From NCBI GenBank assembly GCA_015501595.1, contig JADNRX010000004.1, positions 372,001 to 436,000 of the forward strand: DNA of 64,000 nt, given 5' to 3'. Below the pieces are notes generated by a model. It made no database searches. It was not told the origin of the DNA and worked only from the letters and a program-made list of their open reading frames with translations. A program made the translations under genes and the position numbers. Source of the stretch: Hymenopellis radicata. Taxonomy: Eukaryota > Basidiomycota > Agaricomycetes > Agaricales > Physalacriaceae. Below are positions 1-20,163 of the stretch, piece after piece. Each line of letters begins with the position of its first letter. The first letter of the stretch is position 1.

Positions 1-3909
<3,909 letters not shown>

Positions 3910-4106
3910 TTTCGGTTTAGAGGAGTACTATACCATGAGCGAAGAGCAGTGACGAAACTGGAAGATGGCGACTTGGATTAAAAGAGTCAAGCAGCGAATC
4001 TGCCATATCGAGGTTATTTTCCCGCGGTCTCTTTTCTTCTAAATCGATACCATTTACACATAAAGAATACAAGCCGAATACAACACATCTATGTAATTCT
4101 ACATGC

Positions 4107-6266
<2,160 letters not shown>

Positions 6267-6644
6267 ATTGTTTTTGAAGATAGCTGAGCGTCGTCAAACA
6301 AGATACGAAGGAAGGATATACATCGGCCAGGTTTTTCCAGCACTATATATAAAGCACTAGTCGATGATTCACAATCACGCCATCGTGGCAAACGAAAATC
6401 TTCGCAAGCATTGGATCAGCCGTCTATATCATCCAGCCTGCATCCAGCAATGAAAAGCATCGCGACACATGATGCACGGTTCATTGTCGCAGAACCTACT
6501 GTCGGAGGATCATGAAAGAAGATGTAAGTTCAGGCCGTTCAGGTGGTAAGTTCGCCAGAGCATCACGTAAGCGCGTTTTACAGAGTACAGATTATCATAC
6601 AGCTTGGAATTCTACTTCTAGTACTATCGAGCATTGTACATTGG
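6267..6644. other. Intergenic, MET3 promoter side / GAL7 3' side
   Basis: A 378-bp gap between two minus-strand genes. It should contain the MET3 promoter and GAL7 terminator. I see no ORF, no RNA gene and no obvious repeat in it. Confidence 0.5.
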
Positions 6645-8016
6645 TTATACATCTAGTTTATCCATATAATGAACAGTATCACAGCTTCTGAGCCGGGCAA
6701 CTGCCTGTTCCGGTGTCATATCTCTCTGGCCTTCGCCCATGATATCGAAACTAGCAGCAATCAGCACCAAAGATCACTGAGGGTAGGATGCTAACATACC
6801 CGACCACGAACTTGCGTACTGTGGCGCTTCTCAACAACGGTGGTGAGAAATGAAGATGCAGATGAGCTTCATCGAATTTGTCTTGACCGTCGGCAATCTC
6901 GGACACCGGGATAGGGCGTTGATGCATACCCATCGAGTACGCAAACGAGCACGAGAAAAGGTTGTCATACTTCTTCGTAGTAACCGAAAGAACGTCCGCA
7001 AACGCGCTTTTCTCCTCGTCTGTCAATTCTGCGATTGAAGGTACGTGTCGTTTATAAGGAAGAACTGAAAAAATGATCATCAGATAAAGTATTTTGTCAA
7101 GATGAAGTGGCGGACCAAGAACTTCAAATGGCCAGAGTGCCCACCAAGGGACAACGACAACCCAATGATCGTTTTTATAAACTACACGAGAATCTTCCTC
7201 TTTCAAAGCGACTTCAACATGCGCGTACTCGCACAATAGGCAAGGCTTTCCTGTTGTTTGTTAGCGCAATTAAACATGTCCAGGCAGTAGACAAACCATC
7301 GTGAGCTTTAGGCGCATCAGAAGGAGGTACATCGGTCAGCGAATAGCGCTTGAGGTTGCCAAGTTCTGTCGCAGGAAGAGTTGGAATGGCCGATAAAGAC
7401 CAAACCTGACCGTGGGGATGAGGGTTAGAGCAACCCATCATACTCCCTTTGTTCTGAGCAGATGTGTGAGAAGCTGAACAGCGAGGACGCGTAGTTCACG
7501 TACCTCGAAGATCTGAACATACTTGATGTTGTCCTGAGACCCGCGCCGATGGTAAACTCGGACCCATTCCTCGATGATTTCCTTCAGTTTCTCCAGTGGT
7601 AAGCGAGCCAACGTGAGATCGTGTCTGCGATCGAAGATAATCACATCACATCCTCCTCCTACCGGTTCGGGGACTAAAAGTGGATGGAGGGCCGGTGGCG
7701 CAACTGGAAGTGGGCCTGGAAGGACGGCGGCGAAATCGTTCTCGAATGCATAAACTTGCTCGTAGTCTGGGTTCTTCACACCACCAGCTCGACTATTTCC
7801 GGGACAGAGATAACACGCCGGATCATACTGGGGTAAATTCAAGACCTGCGGCGGTTCCACTTGCCCTTGCCATGGACGCTTGATACGATGGGGAGACACG
7901 AGAATATACTCGTTTGTTAAAGGATTCACTACGGCGCCCTTAGGAAATGGTTCATTGGTTGGAGGGATGGACTCACATCTTCTATGGGGATGATCCGAAG
8001 GATTGAATTCAGTCAT
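6645..8016 (-). CDS. GAL7: Galactose-1-phosphate uridylyltransferase
   Basis: Leloir-pathway enzyme exchanging UMP between UDP-glucose and galactose-1-phosphate in the cytosol. The chosen start is MTEFNPSDHPHRR at 8016; an upstream in-frame Met at 8058 is possible. Motifs include NPLTNEYILVSPHR, the zinc-site region CYLCPGN, the active-site GCSNPHPHGQVW containing the HPH triad, YSMGMHQ, and HLHLHFSPPLLRSATVRKF. A 48-nt intron at 7929-7976 has no stop codon and a length divisible by three. The C-terminus is HYMDKLDV. The frame is intact. The usual GAL1 and GAL10 partners are not next to it. It faces the DDX41 gene across a 206-bp gap. Confidence 0.96.
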
Positions 8017-8222
8017 GGTAGTTGGCGGACAGAAGGTGAGTGGTTCCATGTGCTGCAATGGTATTTTAAAGCATGCAGAATCAGGAGGGCGCGAGGTGAA
8101 ACGTCATGATCATCCATATCGGGTCCGTCTGCTCATGGACAATACTCAGTCTCCAGCTGTTCCGATAGGTACGAGTCGAACGTGCCCTCTACGAGTAGAG
8201 AGGAAAGATTTAGAGAAGTTCG
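8017..8222. promoter_or_regulatory. Divergent promoter GAL7 / DDX41
   Basis: A 206-bp spacer between oppositely transcribed start codons, so both promoters must lie within it or extend into the 5' coding ends. No specific element is recognised with confidence. Confidence 0.5.
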
Positions 8223-10518
<2,296 letters not shown>

Positions 10519-10787
10519 GTGCCATCGTGTATATGTAACACCTGTATCTTACTGGAGTTAGTCGGGCACTGAATTAGACTGAATTGTGACTGGTTCTCCT
10601 GCTGCGCCACACAGCCTCGGGTGCCTTCGATAAGCTTCAATAAGACTGACTTGGAGACGGGGTCATTAATGAGCAAATCTCGTACATGTCCCCCAATAAT
10701 GAATGTGTATTATACGTAGTAAGACTCCAAAGAGTGCCAAAATACAATGAGATGCTGGTATTACAGTATTGGTCCGGCCCATTGTCA

Positions 10788-12572
10788 TTATGTCCCAGGA
10801 CCGAGTTGTAATAGTATAGGACTGAGCGATGATACAATCTCCACATGACCAGCCTTCGGATGCCAACCAGGCTGTCGCTTGCCCCAGCCGACCCATCCTC
10901 GGATTCTATTGGAGGACGTAGAATCATAGATATAACTTCTGTATTGGTCCTCTCCGAATGGATCCGACAATGGATCCTCCTTGGTTTCCTTGACCGAAAC
11001 GGTAGCAAGCTTGGTCTGCACATCGAAAGTGCCAACATATTTTGAGTCGAGCGTCACATTTGATGCTGCCTGGGTGTTCTGAACGTGAAGATCCAAGGGG
11101 ATTGGGGGAGTGTCAGCATCATGTGCTATGTCGAGTGTCAGAGGACCATTGAAGTTTTTCACCGTCCCAATGAAGTTGATTGGATCTGAGAAGCGGCTCG
11201 TAACCAGCATGGTGACATTTGCATCGATTTCGCTATCGAAGACAGGTTATCTCATGTCGGAAGGAAGAGCATGTGGCATACCTGTTACCAGTGTCCAATG
11301 AGAAGAAAGTCGGTGCAGTGCGATCGTCGCCTTGTACAAGAGTGATGTTGGCAGAGATGGGTCTACAGAACGGATGAATGAAGATGAACACAAGAAGGCT
11401 GAATTGAATGTACCCTCCAATGTTATCCAGGACAAGTTTTTCCGATGCATTAAATGTACCAGAGATGCCCGCAAGAGCATTCTTAACAGATATCTTTGGG
11501 GCCTGCAGAAACTAGAGAGGACTTAGTCAGCCACATGGCAACGATTACAGTAGTGGCTCACATCACAACTTATGTCCATAGCCGCGCCCTCGATATGGAC
11601 TTTCTTGAAGGCTATTGACCTACCAAGGTCGCCAAATATCTGGGGAAACATGGGAAGATATGTTGTAAGAGTATCGAACGAGAGCATTGATGTCGCTTGG
11701 GGTTGGGGGAGAAGCACGATGATATCGACGGTAAGAGATTCTTGTTCCATGTCTTTGGGAACCTAGCGAAATCATGAAGAAACGTGTAATGAAATGAGAC
11801 TGCACGACGCACATATATTGAGAGTCCTCGGTCGTCGCCTTTGTCCACAAAACATAAGAATGTTCTGTGACGGAGATTCAAAGTGGAAGTTGATAAAGAA
11901 ACGTGTATGGCGACGGATGAGATAGATGGGTCGGGATTAGAGTTTACAGTGATGTTCCCGCTGATACCGACAGCATCGTCAGCTTCATGGGAAACGTTGG
12001 AGCGAATGGAAATTGAGTCTTGGGGAGAAAATGTGTGAGAAGTACTGCGTACAAAGACGTTAGTCAAGAAATACCGCTGTAGGTTCATCCTTACCGAGCG
12101 ATGTATAAAGATTGTGATGTTATATCGTCTGTGTCGTCCCATGAATTGCACGCCCCGTCCTCCATCATAAAGACACCATTGTTCGCGAGGTTTTTGGTGT
12201 TCAGCGTACCGGACGAGTCATCTCCTCCTGGCGGCCATGGTGGGTGTCCATGATGTTGCTTGCTCAACCGCTGAAGAAAGTTAGCATTTAGTGTCCAGAT
12301 AGGATATCGCGACGCACCGTAACAAGTAAGGGCACGCCAATCGCCGCTGAGAGCAAAATATAGATACAAAGGGCATACAAGGTGGCTCTCCAGAATCTGC
12401 GGTCTGCTCTGTCGTGGAGAGACTTGGCTGTGGTGATGCCGTGCTGGGCTTGAGAGGTCTCATAGTCGGGCAAAGGTGAGGAAGAACGACCGACGGCGAT
12501 TTCTGGAAAGCGCAAGGTCGGACCAGCGACATCGAGCTTAGCCTGCTGGTTAGCTTGGTCGAGGATGATCAT
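10788..12572 (-). CDS. Single-pass type II membrane protein, unknown function
   Basis: Start at 12572. About 65 cytosolic residues are followed by one hydrophobic segment around residues 66-86 (ATLYALCIYILLSAAIGVPL). The remainder is predicted lumenal/extracellular. It contains a Gly/Pro-rich stretch (PPWPPGGDD) and then repeated beta-strand-like segments rich in Asn, Thr and Ser with many N-glycosylation sequons (for example NITVNS, NASE, NVTL). The last exon ends SSLSPILLQLGPGT at 10788. About seven introns were placed by eye. The layout recalls fungal membrane-anchored proteins with LEA/DUF3712-like beta domains, but I cannot assign a family. It is convergent with DDX41, with a 269-bp gap. 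Confidence 0.65.
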
Positions 12573-12789
12573 AGTTAATCGTGGTTCATGAAAGCCGCGA
12601 CCAGAAGGACGGAAGGAAAGAATTGCGCCTGTCAGGCTGTGGGGCTCGAGCTAACAAGGGTCGAAGCTTCTTTCAGAAATGTGATGAGATGACTAAGCAT
12701 TTCCGCAGCTTGCGACTTATGCGCCACGAACCCATTGCTGTACAGGTAGCGGAAACATTACATTTTCTCTCTCAAATTAAAATAAATGG

Positions 12790-14851
12790 CTACAGCTCCC
12801 CGTACAAAGGCCCACCTGCCTTGCTAGATCCATAAAATACCGAAGATATTACTCCAACCGCTTTCCCCCAAAGCTGCATAACCATAGCCATACATCCCAG
12901 CGTACTGTCCCGGCATACACGTAGAACATGCTCACAAGCCTCCCGGATCTTCGCTTCGTACTCCCGACCACCCACTTTGGAGAGGGCTGAGGCTGAACAA
13001 AATGTGAGACAGATCATTGGAACTACGCGTTACTTGCCTTTATGCCAGTCGCGGTACTATGAGCCTCTTGAATGATATCGTCTTTCTTATCATTCTCCGA
13101 CCACATATGACGGAAGATATTGACCGCGTTGAGACTCTCGCTGAATCGATGCAGTGTGTTGATCAATGCGACGACTTCCGATCGCTGGAGTAAGTTGGCA
13201 TTCGTATTCGGACTACGGACGGTCAGATCCTGCCATGACCGAACGGATGCGCTTACTCAAGAGCCCGTTCATCCAGTTCGAATAAGATTTTCAAAGCAGT
13301 CGCGACTCCGGTAGTCTGAACTTTGCCCCATAGACGACACTTGTCGCATCCAATGCAATCCATAATCCGCGTAACATTTCGGAAATGCGTCTTGAATTCC
13401 TCTTTCAAGACCTGCGGAAATTTCAATGTTCGAGGACGACACTCGTAAACTAGGAAGGACAACTCACATTGGCATTATCACCCCGAAACAATACAGCTTC
13501 ATCGAACCTTCCAGCATGCTGGGCGATGCTGATGACGTTGTCTAGCTTGGACCGTGTTTCAATGTCATCTTCGTGGGTGCCTGTGGAACAATAATCATAG
13601 GCCGATAGATAAGGGCTCAGTCGAGATACCGCGCGCAGGAGAAGAACGGTATTGAAGTAGATGTACTCTAATCGTTCCGGATGCGCCGCAATGCGATTAA
13701 CGAAACATTGGAGGTTTGGCTGCCATTCTCCCGTCGTCTGGTTGAGCCATTCCAGACATATGTGTGTTGAGATCGAAGCATGTAGGCCTATCGTACAGAG
13801 GTGAGGAGGAAGTATACAATTGAGAACTTTCAGCACCTGATACGATTTTATAGTACACCCTCTTCTCCAGACATTGACTGGTGTCGTCGTCATCGTTGGA
13901 GGCAATAGTGTCCGGCACTATTGCAGCAGAAACAGGTTTCCCAGATAAGAGATTACTCTCGGAGATTCCAAAACAGTTTTCTTGGTATATGGAGTGCCAA
14001 ACGGCTTGCGCGTCTTTCCCAGAGTAGCCGGTATAGCGCTCTGGTATCAATGAAAGGTCGTAATATTCGCCCTCTAGAGAACAGAGTAAAGTAGAGCTTC
14101 AATATAGAAACACGTCACAACCTACCGGTGTTATCGTCAAGGAAGCAAAAATCAGAATCTCTATAGTAGCATCCTGGTAGCTCGTGTCGCTGCATCATCT
14201 GAATGAATTTGCGCCATGGATATCAGAGAACGTTGCGTACATCCGGTGAACCAATTTTACTCAATGCGGTCGCTCTGAACCGCTCCGGAACGTCTCTCTG
14301 TATCCTTCATCAGCGACAGCGGAGTAAACATGGGCGTGGGCACACCTCGTCGACACTGGTGATTGCACAGCCGGGATCCGAACATGATCCATGGTCATCC
14401 CAGAATGGACATTCGCGATACAAATCGGCTTGAAAGTACTTGAAAAAGGGCGTTGCAACCAAGGTATGCAATGTTTCGAAGAGAGAAGGATTTATTTCAT
14501 CCAACACTTCGAATTGGCACGTGGTCGCGTCGATAGGTCCAGTAGGCTAGTCTCATAGAAAGCCGTCATGGTAGAGCAAAAGGTGTAGATGGAGAAAATG
14601 ACGGGAGAGGAAGGACGTGAAGAGAGAGCAACGGAAATAGAAAGAATCAGAGAGGGTATCGTAGTGCTACAGGGAAACGAACGCACCACAGGTTGATCGC
14701 ATGAGAGTTGCTTCGCAGTCTGATGTTCAAGGACATCGTGTACCTTTGAGTCCAAGGACGAGGACTCTTTGGAGAACAAAGACTGGGAGGCAGGAACAAC
14801 AGGCAGAAGAGCTTGCACAATGATACCGTAGCGTAACAGTCGACAGCGCAT
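12790..14851 (-). CDS. ERO1: ERO1, endoplasmic reticulum thiol oxidase
   Basis: FAD enzyme that oxidises protein disulfide isomerase in the ER lumen, passing electrons to oxygen. Start chosen at [12 protein letters not shown] (14851), giving a signal peptide; an in-frame Met at 14896 is upstream. Markers include [68 protein letters not shown], and the catalytic CIGCDKC (CxxCxxC) near 13350. The C-terminus includes [14 protein letters not shown] and ends GGPLYGEL. Roughly nine introns were placed; one donor requires exon sequence reading [14 protein letters not shown]. The frame is intact. It is divergent from the Scp160-like gene, whose product is also ER-associated in yeast. Confidence 0.93.
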
Positions 14852-15255
14852 GTTGAATGTCGTTGGAGTGATCGAGGATAGAGTGGATAGATGCAAAGAA
14901 TAACGCCCCTATCTTGGCTTAACACGTCGACGCATTTCGATGACCACGTGGACGGAGTCTTTCTCAGCAACTCGGTCAGCCTCGTCGTGTCTGGCTCTAT
15001 TCTGGAATGGCTATGCATGGTTGAATATAGTGAATAAGTCAGTATTTGATGAGAGTACAGAGTATTACTTGGTAGAATGTATCGCGCCCTGTACGGCATG
15101 ATGACCCGGAATTGGCCACGTCGGCTCAGGGTGGAGAAAGTCGCACGCAAACTTTCTTGCTTTTCCACGTCCATCTCCCTAATTTCGCGTTTGAGTTCAC
15201 GCTCATCGCACTGGTCTTTCCCCGTCAAAGGCTTTTCGCTCCCCGGACACCCGTC
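14852..15255. promoter_or_regulatory. Divergent promoter ERO1 / SCP160-like
   Basis: A 404-bp spacer between divergent start codons. I see no additional gene and cannot name a factor-binding site (for example an unfolded-protein-response element) with confidence. Confidence 0.45.
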
Positions 15256-18200
15256 ATGGCGCTTTCTGCAGCTGATCTCCAAGTAAGGCCTTATTTTGCT
15301 TCACCGTCGGCGCCGTTGACCCTCCTCGCGCAGAAGAGACACGAGCTCGAAGGCACACCAGATCCTTTCCCGTCTCTCTCGGACGCCACCCCCGTCAAGG
15401 CTCGCACCCAGGCTCCTGCTGCCAAGGACCTGGACACCGACTCTCAGACAGCGTTTCCGTCGCTTGCTCCCACTTCGTCTGCTCCGTCCGCCGCCAAGTC
15501 GGCATGGGGCTCGTCTAATGGTCCCCGCATCAAGCCGGTCAACAAGGCCCCAGTCTTCACTGATTCCTTCACGTTGTCGGCGATCGACTTGTCCGGTGCT
15601 GGCAAGGATGGCAAACCCGCTACCTTGGGCGAGGTCATGAAGCAGGTTATGGCCAAGTACAAAGTCAAGCTCGAAGCTTCCGGTAATCAGAAGGCTCGCC
15701 AGATGACCTTCCACATGAAGGCCGAGTCGCAGAAGGAACTCGACAAGGCTAAGAGAACGCTCCTGGCACTGCTGAGTCCAGTCGTATGTTATTTTTCTGC
15801 CACATGTATTTACCTGTTCTCAGTTTCCACCCATGCAGATTACGTTGACTGTTCAGGCTCCCGCTTCGACTATTGCCACGATCATCGGTCCCAAAGGTAT
15901 TCATCGCGTTAGCTACCATCAACTTGTGCTAATTAGTGCGTAGGCGCTACCCTCAAGCAAATTCGTGACCAGACTACCGTTAAAATTGACATTCCTCGTA
16001 AGGAAACAGTTCAAAACGGCAATGGACACATCAACGGCAACGCGTCTCCTCACCACGACGATGAAGAAGAAGACGAGGTTTTGGTACCCGTTACCCTGGT
16101 CGGCCCTCAACCTCTCGCTTACGAGGCAGAGGCGCTTTTGAAACAGATCATTGCTTCCAAGACTTCGAAATCGACTCAACGTGTCAAAGACATTCCGCAT
16201 CATGTCCTACCCTTCGTCACAGCCAGGAAAGCACACTTTGAGAGTGCCGCTGGGTCTGATGAGGTTAAGCTGACGCTCAATGTAGCTGAACGCGAGGTCA
16301 CTGCTAGTGGCGATCGTGAAGCCGTCACTCGCGTTGTTGAGAGTATCAAGTCCACCGTCGAGTCTCTCCAGACTAGTCTCACCTCGTTGAAGATCTCCCT
16401 GCCCAAGCGTCAGCATCGTCTTCTCACCGGTGCCTCTGCCCAAGAGGTTATGGCTGTCAGCAAGTGCGCGGTCATAGTCGCTAAAGCTGACGACCCCAGC
16501 GACGAAGTTGCGGTTTGGGGTGCCCCCGCCGATCTCCCAGGTGGCCTTAGTGCAGTCATGAATCAGGCCAACTCCAAGTACATCCACGAGTTCCCCCTTC
16601 CTGGTCCGATTGCGGTCTCCAGACAGCTTCTAACGTATATGTTGCGTACCGGTTATCCTAAAAAGCTCATGGCTGAGCATCCGGGCGTACAGGTTTATAC
16701 TCCTGCACCCACTGCTATTGCTACATTGCCTTCGCTCACCATTGACTTGGTCGGTGACAAGCCTGGCGTAGATGGTGTGGTTAGGAAGGTGTCTGAAACC
16801 CTGGGCAAACTCATTGGTGCTACAACGGAGGTGTCTATCGATTGGCTTCTACACCGCATTCTCACAGGAAAGAACGCTAAAAAGTGAGCGGCATGGAACC
16901 TGTCACTTCTCATTACTGACCGTGCGTCAGGATCAAGCAGTTCCACGACGCCCATAATGTTTCTGTATACTTTCCGCCCGAGGTCTCGGAGCAGTCCTCT
17001 GTCCTTCTGGTCTATGATCCGACTTCTGCCAACGCCTCTCCTTCTCCAGACGACAAGAAGAAACATCTAGAGGATGTTTCTAAGGAACTCTTGAAGTTGG
17101 CGAAGGAAGCTGCTGATGTGAAAACTGAAAAGGTCACGGTCGAGACGCGTTGGCATGATGCTATTGTCGGACAAGGTGGCACCACTTTGAATGCGTACGT
17201 TTGACCATGCGCCTCCAATGTATCCGGGCAATGATCTTGTTCTTAGAATCATCGGCGAGGACAAGGCACTCTCAATTAAAGTCGGAGCTGAAGCTTTGGA
17301 TCCTGCTGGAGAGGACATCATCCTTATCCGCGGGACTAGTTCCGATGTCGACCGCGCTGTCAAGGAGATTCTCAAGATCGTCGAGAACGCGAAAAACGAT
17401 GAGATTGTGAATAGCTTCGTACGTTGCTGTCCGTCTAGCGATGGTTGCCTCCTGACATTCTGTTTTACTTTCTTCAGTCGACAGATTTCGATATTGACAG
17501 GGAATTTGTTGGTCGCATCGTCGGTGCTCAAGGTGCTGGTGTCAACAAACTTCGTGACCAACTCGGTGTCAAAGTTGATGTTTCTGATGACGTCGACGAG
17601 AAGGAAAAGGATACCAAGAAGAAAAAGGTTGCCCACCAAAAGTCTAAGGTTACGGTCAGTCTTCACAATATATTGCTCAGAATACACTTATTTGATATAT
17701 TTTGAAGATTACAGGCAGAAAGGAAAACGTCGAGGAAGCTAAGAGGCGAATTCTCTCACAGATTGAAAGGATTGTGAGTATATTTTTCATCATAAATGAT
17801 AGTTACTGATCACATGTTAGGCCGACGAGACTTCTGAGATTTTGAAAATTCCCAACCAGTACCATTCTTCGTTGATTGGTCAAAATGGGAAGTACGCCAT
17901 CCGTTTGGAAGACAAGTACTCGGTCAAGATTACCTTCCCTCGTCAAATCTCTGAGAACGGAGAGGCCAAGACACGGGAGCAGCTCAAATCAGATGAGGTT
18001 CTTGTCAAAGGCGGCAAGAAGGGTGTTGCCGGAGCCAAGTCTGAATTGCTCGACGTCAGTGATCTATTCGACTGCTTTCTTCTTTGTAACACTGGAAATT
18101 GCAGGCCGTCGAATTTGAGAAGGAGTCGAACAACGTACTCAAGTTTACTGTGCCCACGAAATCGGTTGCCCGTATTTTAGGACGTGGAGGTGCTTCCATT

Positions 18201-19578
18201 AACGAGATCAAGGATAGTACGGACGCCCAAATCGATGTGGACAAAGCTTCGGACGACTCATCGCTTACTAACATTACCGTGCGAGGAACCAAGAAGGCCA
18301 TCGCTGCTGCGAAAACCGCCATCCTGGCTATATCTGATCAAGTCACAGATGAAGTCAATGTGACTGTAACTATCGAGAACAAGTTCCACCGCACCCTCAT
18401 CGGGGCTGGGGACAAGGCTTGAAAGATATCGTCGTTCGCTGCGGAGGACCTTCAGATCCCAAGGTCTTGGCTGGACTTATTCGATTGTATGTACCGCTTA
18501 CTTCTACGAACATTCCTTCTCTCACTTCCTTTCCATAGCCCCCGACAAGGAGAACCATCTGATGAAGTTCGCCTCCGCGGCGAGCCCAAGCTCGTTCAAA
18601 AGGTCAAAGCGGAACTGGAGAAGACTGTTGGAACCCTTCGTGATCGCATTGTTCTTGGTGTCGAAATCCCCGCTCAACAACACCGCGCCTTGATTGGTCG
18701 CGGTGGTCAAAACCTGAACGACCTGCAGAATCGTTACGGCGTCCAAGTCCAGTTCCCCGGTTCTCGTTCTTATGGACAGTTTGGCGAGGCCGAGAATGCC
18801 AGCGAGTTTGCCAACACTGATCCCGCTAATCTGGTCAAGGTGTCAGGTCCGCGCGCTGCGTGCGAGAAAACGGTCGAAGAGCTCAAGGTCTGTCGATCAC
18901 TGGCCTGCTCAATTGTTTACTGAACGATCATAACAGAGTTTGATCAAGCCCGTTGCGCCTGAAGCTGCCTTTGCGAAGGTGGAGGTTCCATTGAAATATC
19001 ACCATGTCATTTCGCAGCAAGGAAGCTTCTTCCGCAACCTCCGCTCGTTTGGCGTCCAGGTCGACCAATCTGTTTCGCCCAAACAATCTGCTGTTCCAAC
19101 CCGACCCCAGTCCTCTGAAGCAGTCTCTGCTCGCATCGACGCTCCAGAAGAAGAATTAGCTGAGGTTGTTTGGGAGGTTACGCCCAACTACTTGGATGCC
19201 GAGGAAGGTGTTTCGGTCTGGTCGTTGAAGGCTCGCGACGATGCTGGCCTTGAAAAGGCGCGCAACCTCATTGCAGATGCCATTGCGTCTGCTGAAAAAA
19301 TGACCTCTGTCGGCTTCTTAACTCTTCCTGACCGATCTGTGTTCCCCCGTATTGTTGGGTCTAAGGGTGCCAATGTTGCTCGGCTTCGTAACGAAACTGG
19401 TGCAGATATTACTGTTAGCAGAGAGAACAACACGATCGTCATCATTGGTTCGTCTTCAAATACTTTTCCCTGCTGTATGACTTACCCTCCGGTAGGCTCT
19501 GACTCGGATATCATGGCGGCCAAAGACGCTATCCTCAAGATGCTTACTGCCCCCGGCGGTCGCTCTCGCCGTCAGTGA
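15256..19578 (+). CDS. SCP160: Vigilin/Scp160-like multi-KH RNA-binding protein
   Basis: Large protein with many KH domains; yeast Scp160 and animal vigilin bind mRNA at ER-bound polysomes. The start MALSAADLQ (15256) is followed by an intron to KRHELEGTPDPFPSLSD. Repeated KH cores with GxxG loops are visible: IIGPKGATLK, IVGQGGTTLN, IVGAQGAGVNK, LIGQNGKYA, ILGRGGASIN, LIGRGGQNLN and IVGSKGANVAR. At least ten introns are present. The frame breaks at 18408-18411, where GGGG should be GGGGG to give HRTLIGAGGQGLKDI. This is probably a consensus error, because both sides are well-formed KH sequence. The protein ends GGRSRRQ. Its total of about 1,250 residues matches vigilin-like length. Confidence 0.92.
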
Positions 19579-20163
19579 TCTACATATACTTAGTACATTA
19601 TCTTTGCATAACTATAGGGAACGGTGAACGTTTTAACGCTGGGACAGTCATTAAATTTAGTAGGCTATAGGTAATTTAGTGATTCGATTCCACGGTGGGG
19701 CAACGGAAATGTACATCAATCAAATTTACGCGGCTTATTCTCCAGAGTCCGATATTCATGGTACAACTGTGGCGTGATTCGGCAGTGGCATAATTAGCCC
19801 ACCCTCTCGAAATAGGATATCCGTCCGGTACAACTTCGTAGAAGAGCAAGCTTCTGCACCGGGGGCCTGGCCCGGGCAGCTTTCTGTCGAGCTATTGAAA
19901 GAGAGTGATCGGCGCGAGAGTGACTGTCTCGAGTCTTTCGTCGTCTTTCGTGAGCGAAAATGCGGGGTTGAAGACAACAAAAAGCATGCCTATTTCCAGT
20001 TGAACAGCACGTCGAGACAAGCCTTATTTCAAATATTATTTGGCTGCATCAACTCGATTGAAACATCGTGCGAAACAATTGATGATGACATCTATCGGCA
20101 ACACGATCACTACTGTCGACCACCTTACAACCTACCGCCCACTATTTAGCAGCCTGTTAACTC
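19579..20163. other. Intergenic upstream of Zn2Cys6 factor
   Basis: A 585-bp gap between the KH-protein stop and the transcription-factor start. It holds a GC-rich GGGCCTGGCCCGGGC stretch near 19862. No convincing ORF or RNA gene is seen. Confidence 0.45.

Noticed and set aside
19756..19980. Small minus-strand ORF in the gap before the Zn2Cys6 gene
   Set aside because: Short, no domain, no intron signals and no promoter context; likely chance.
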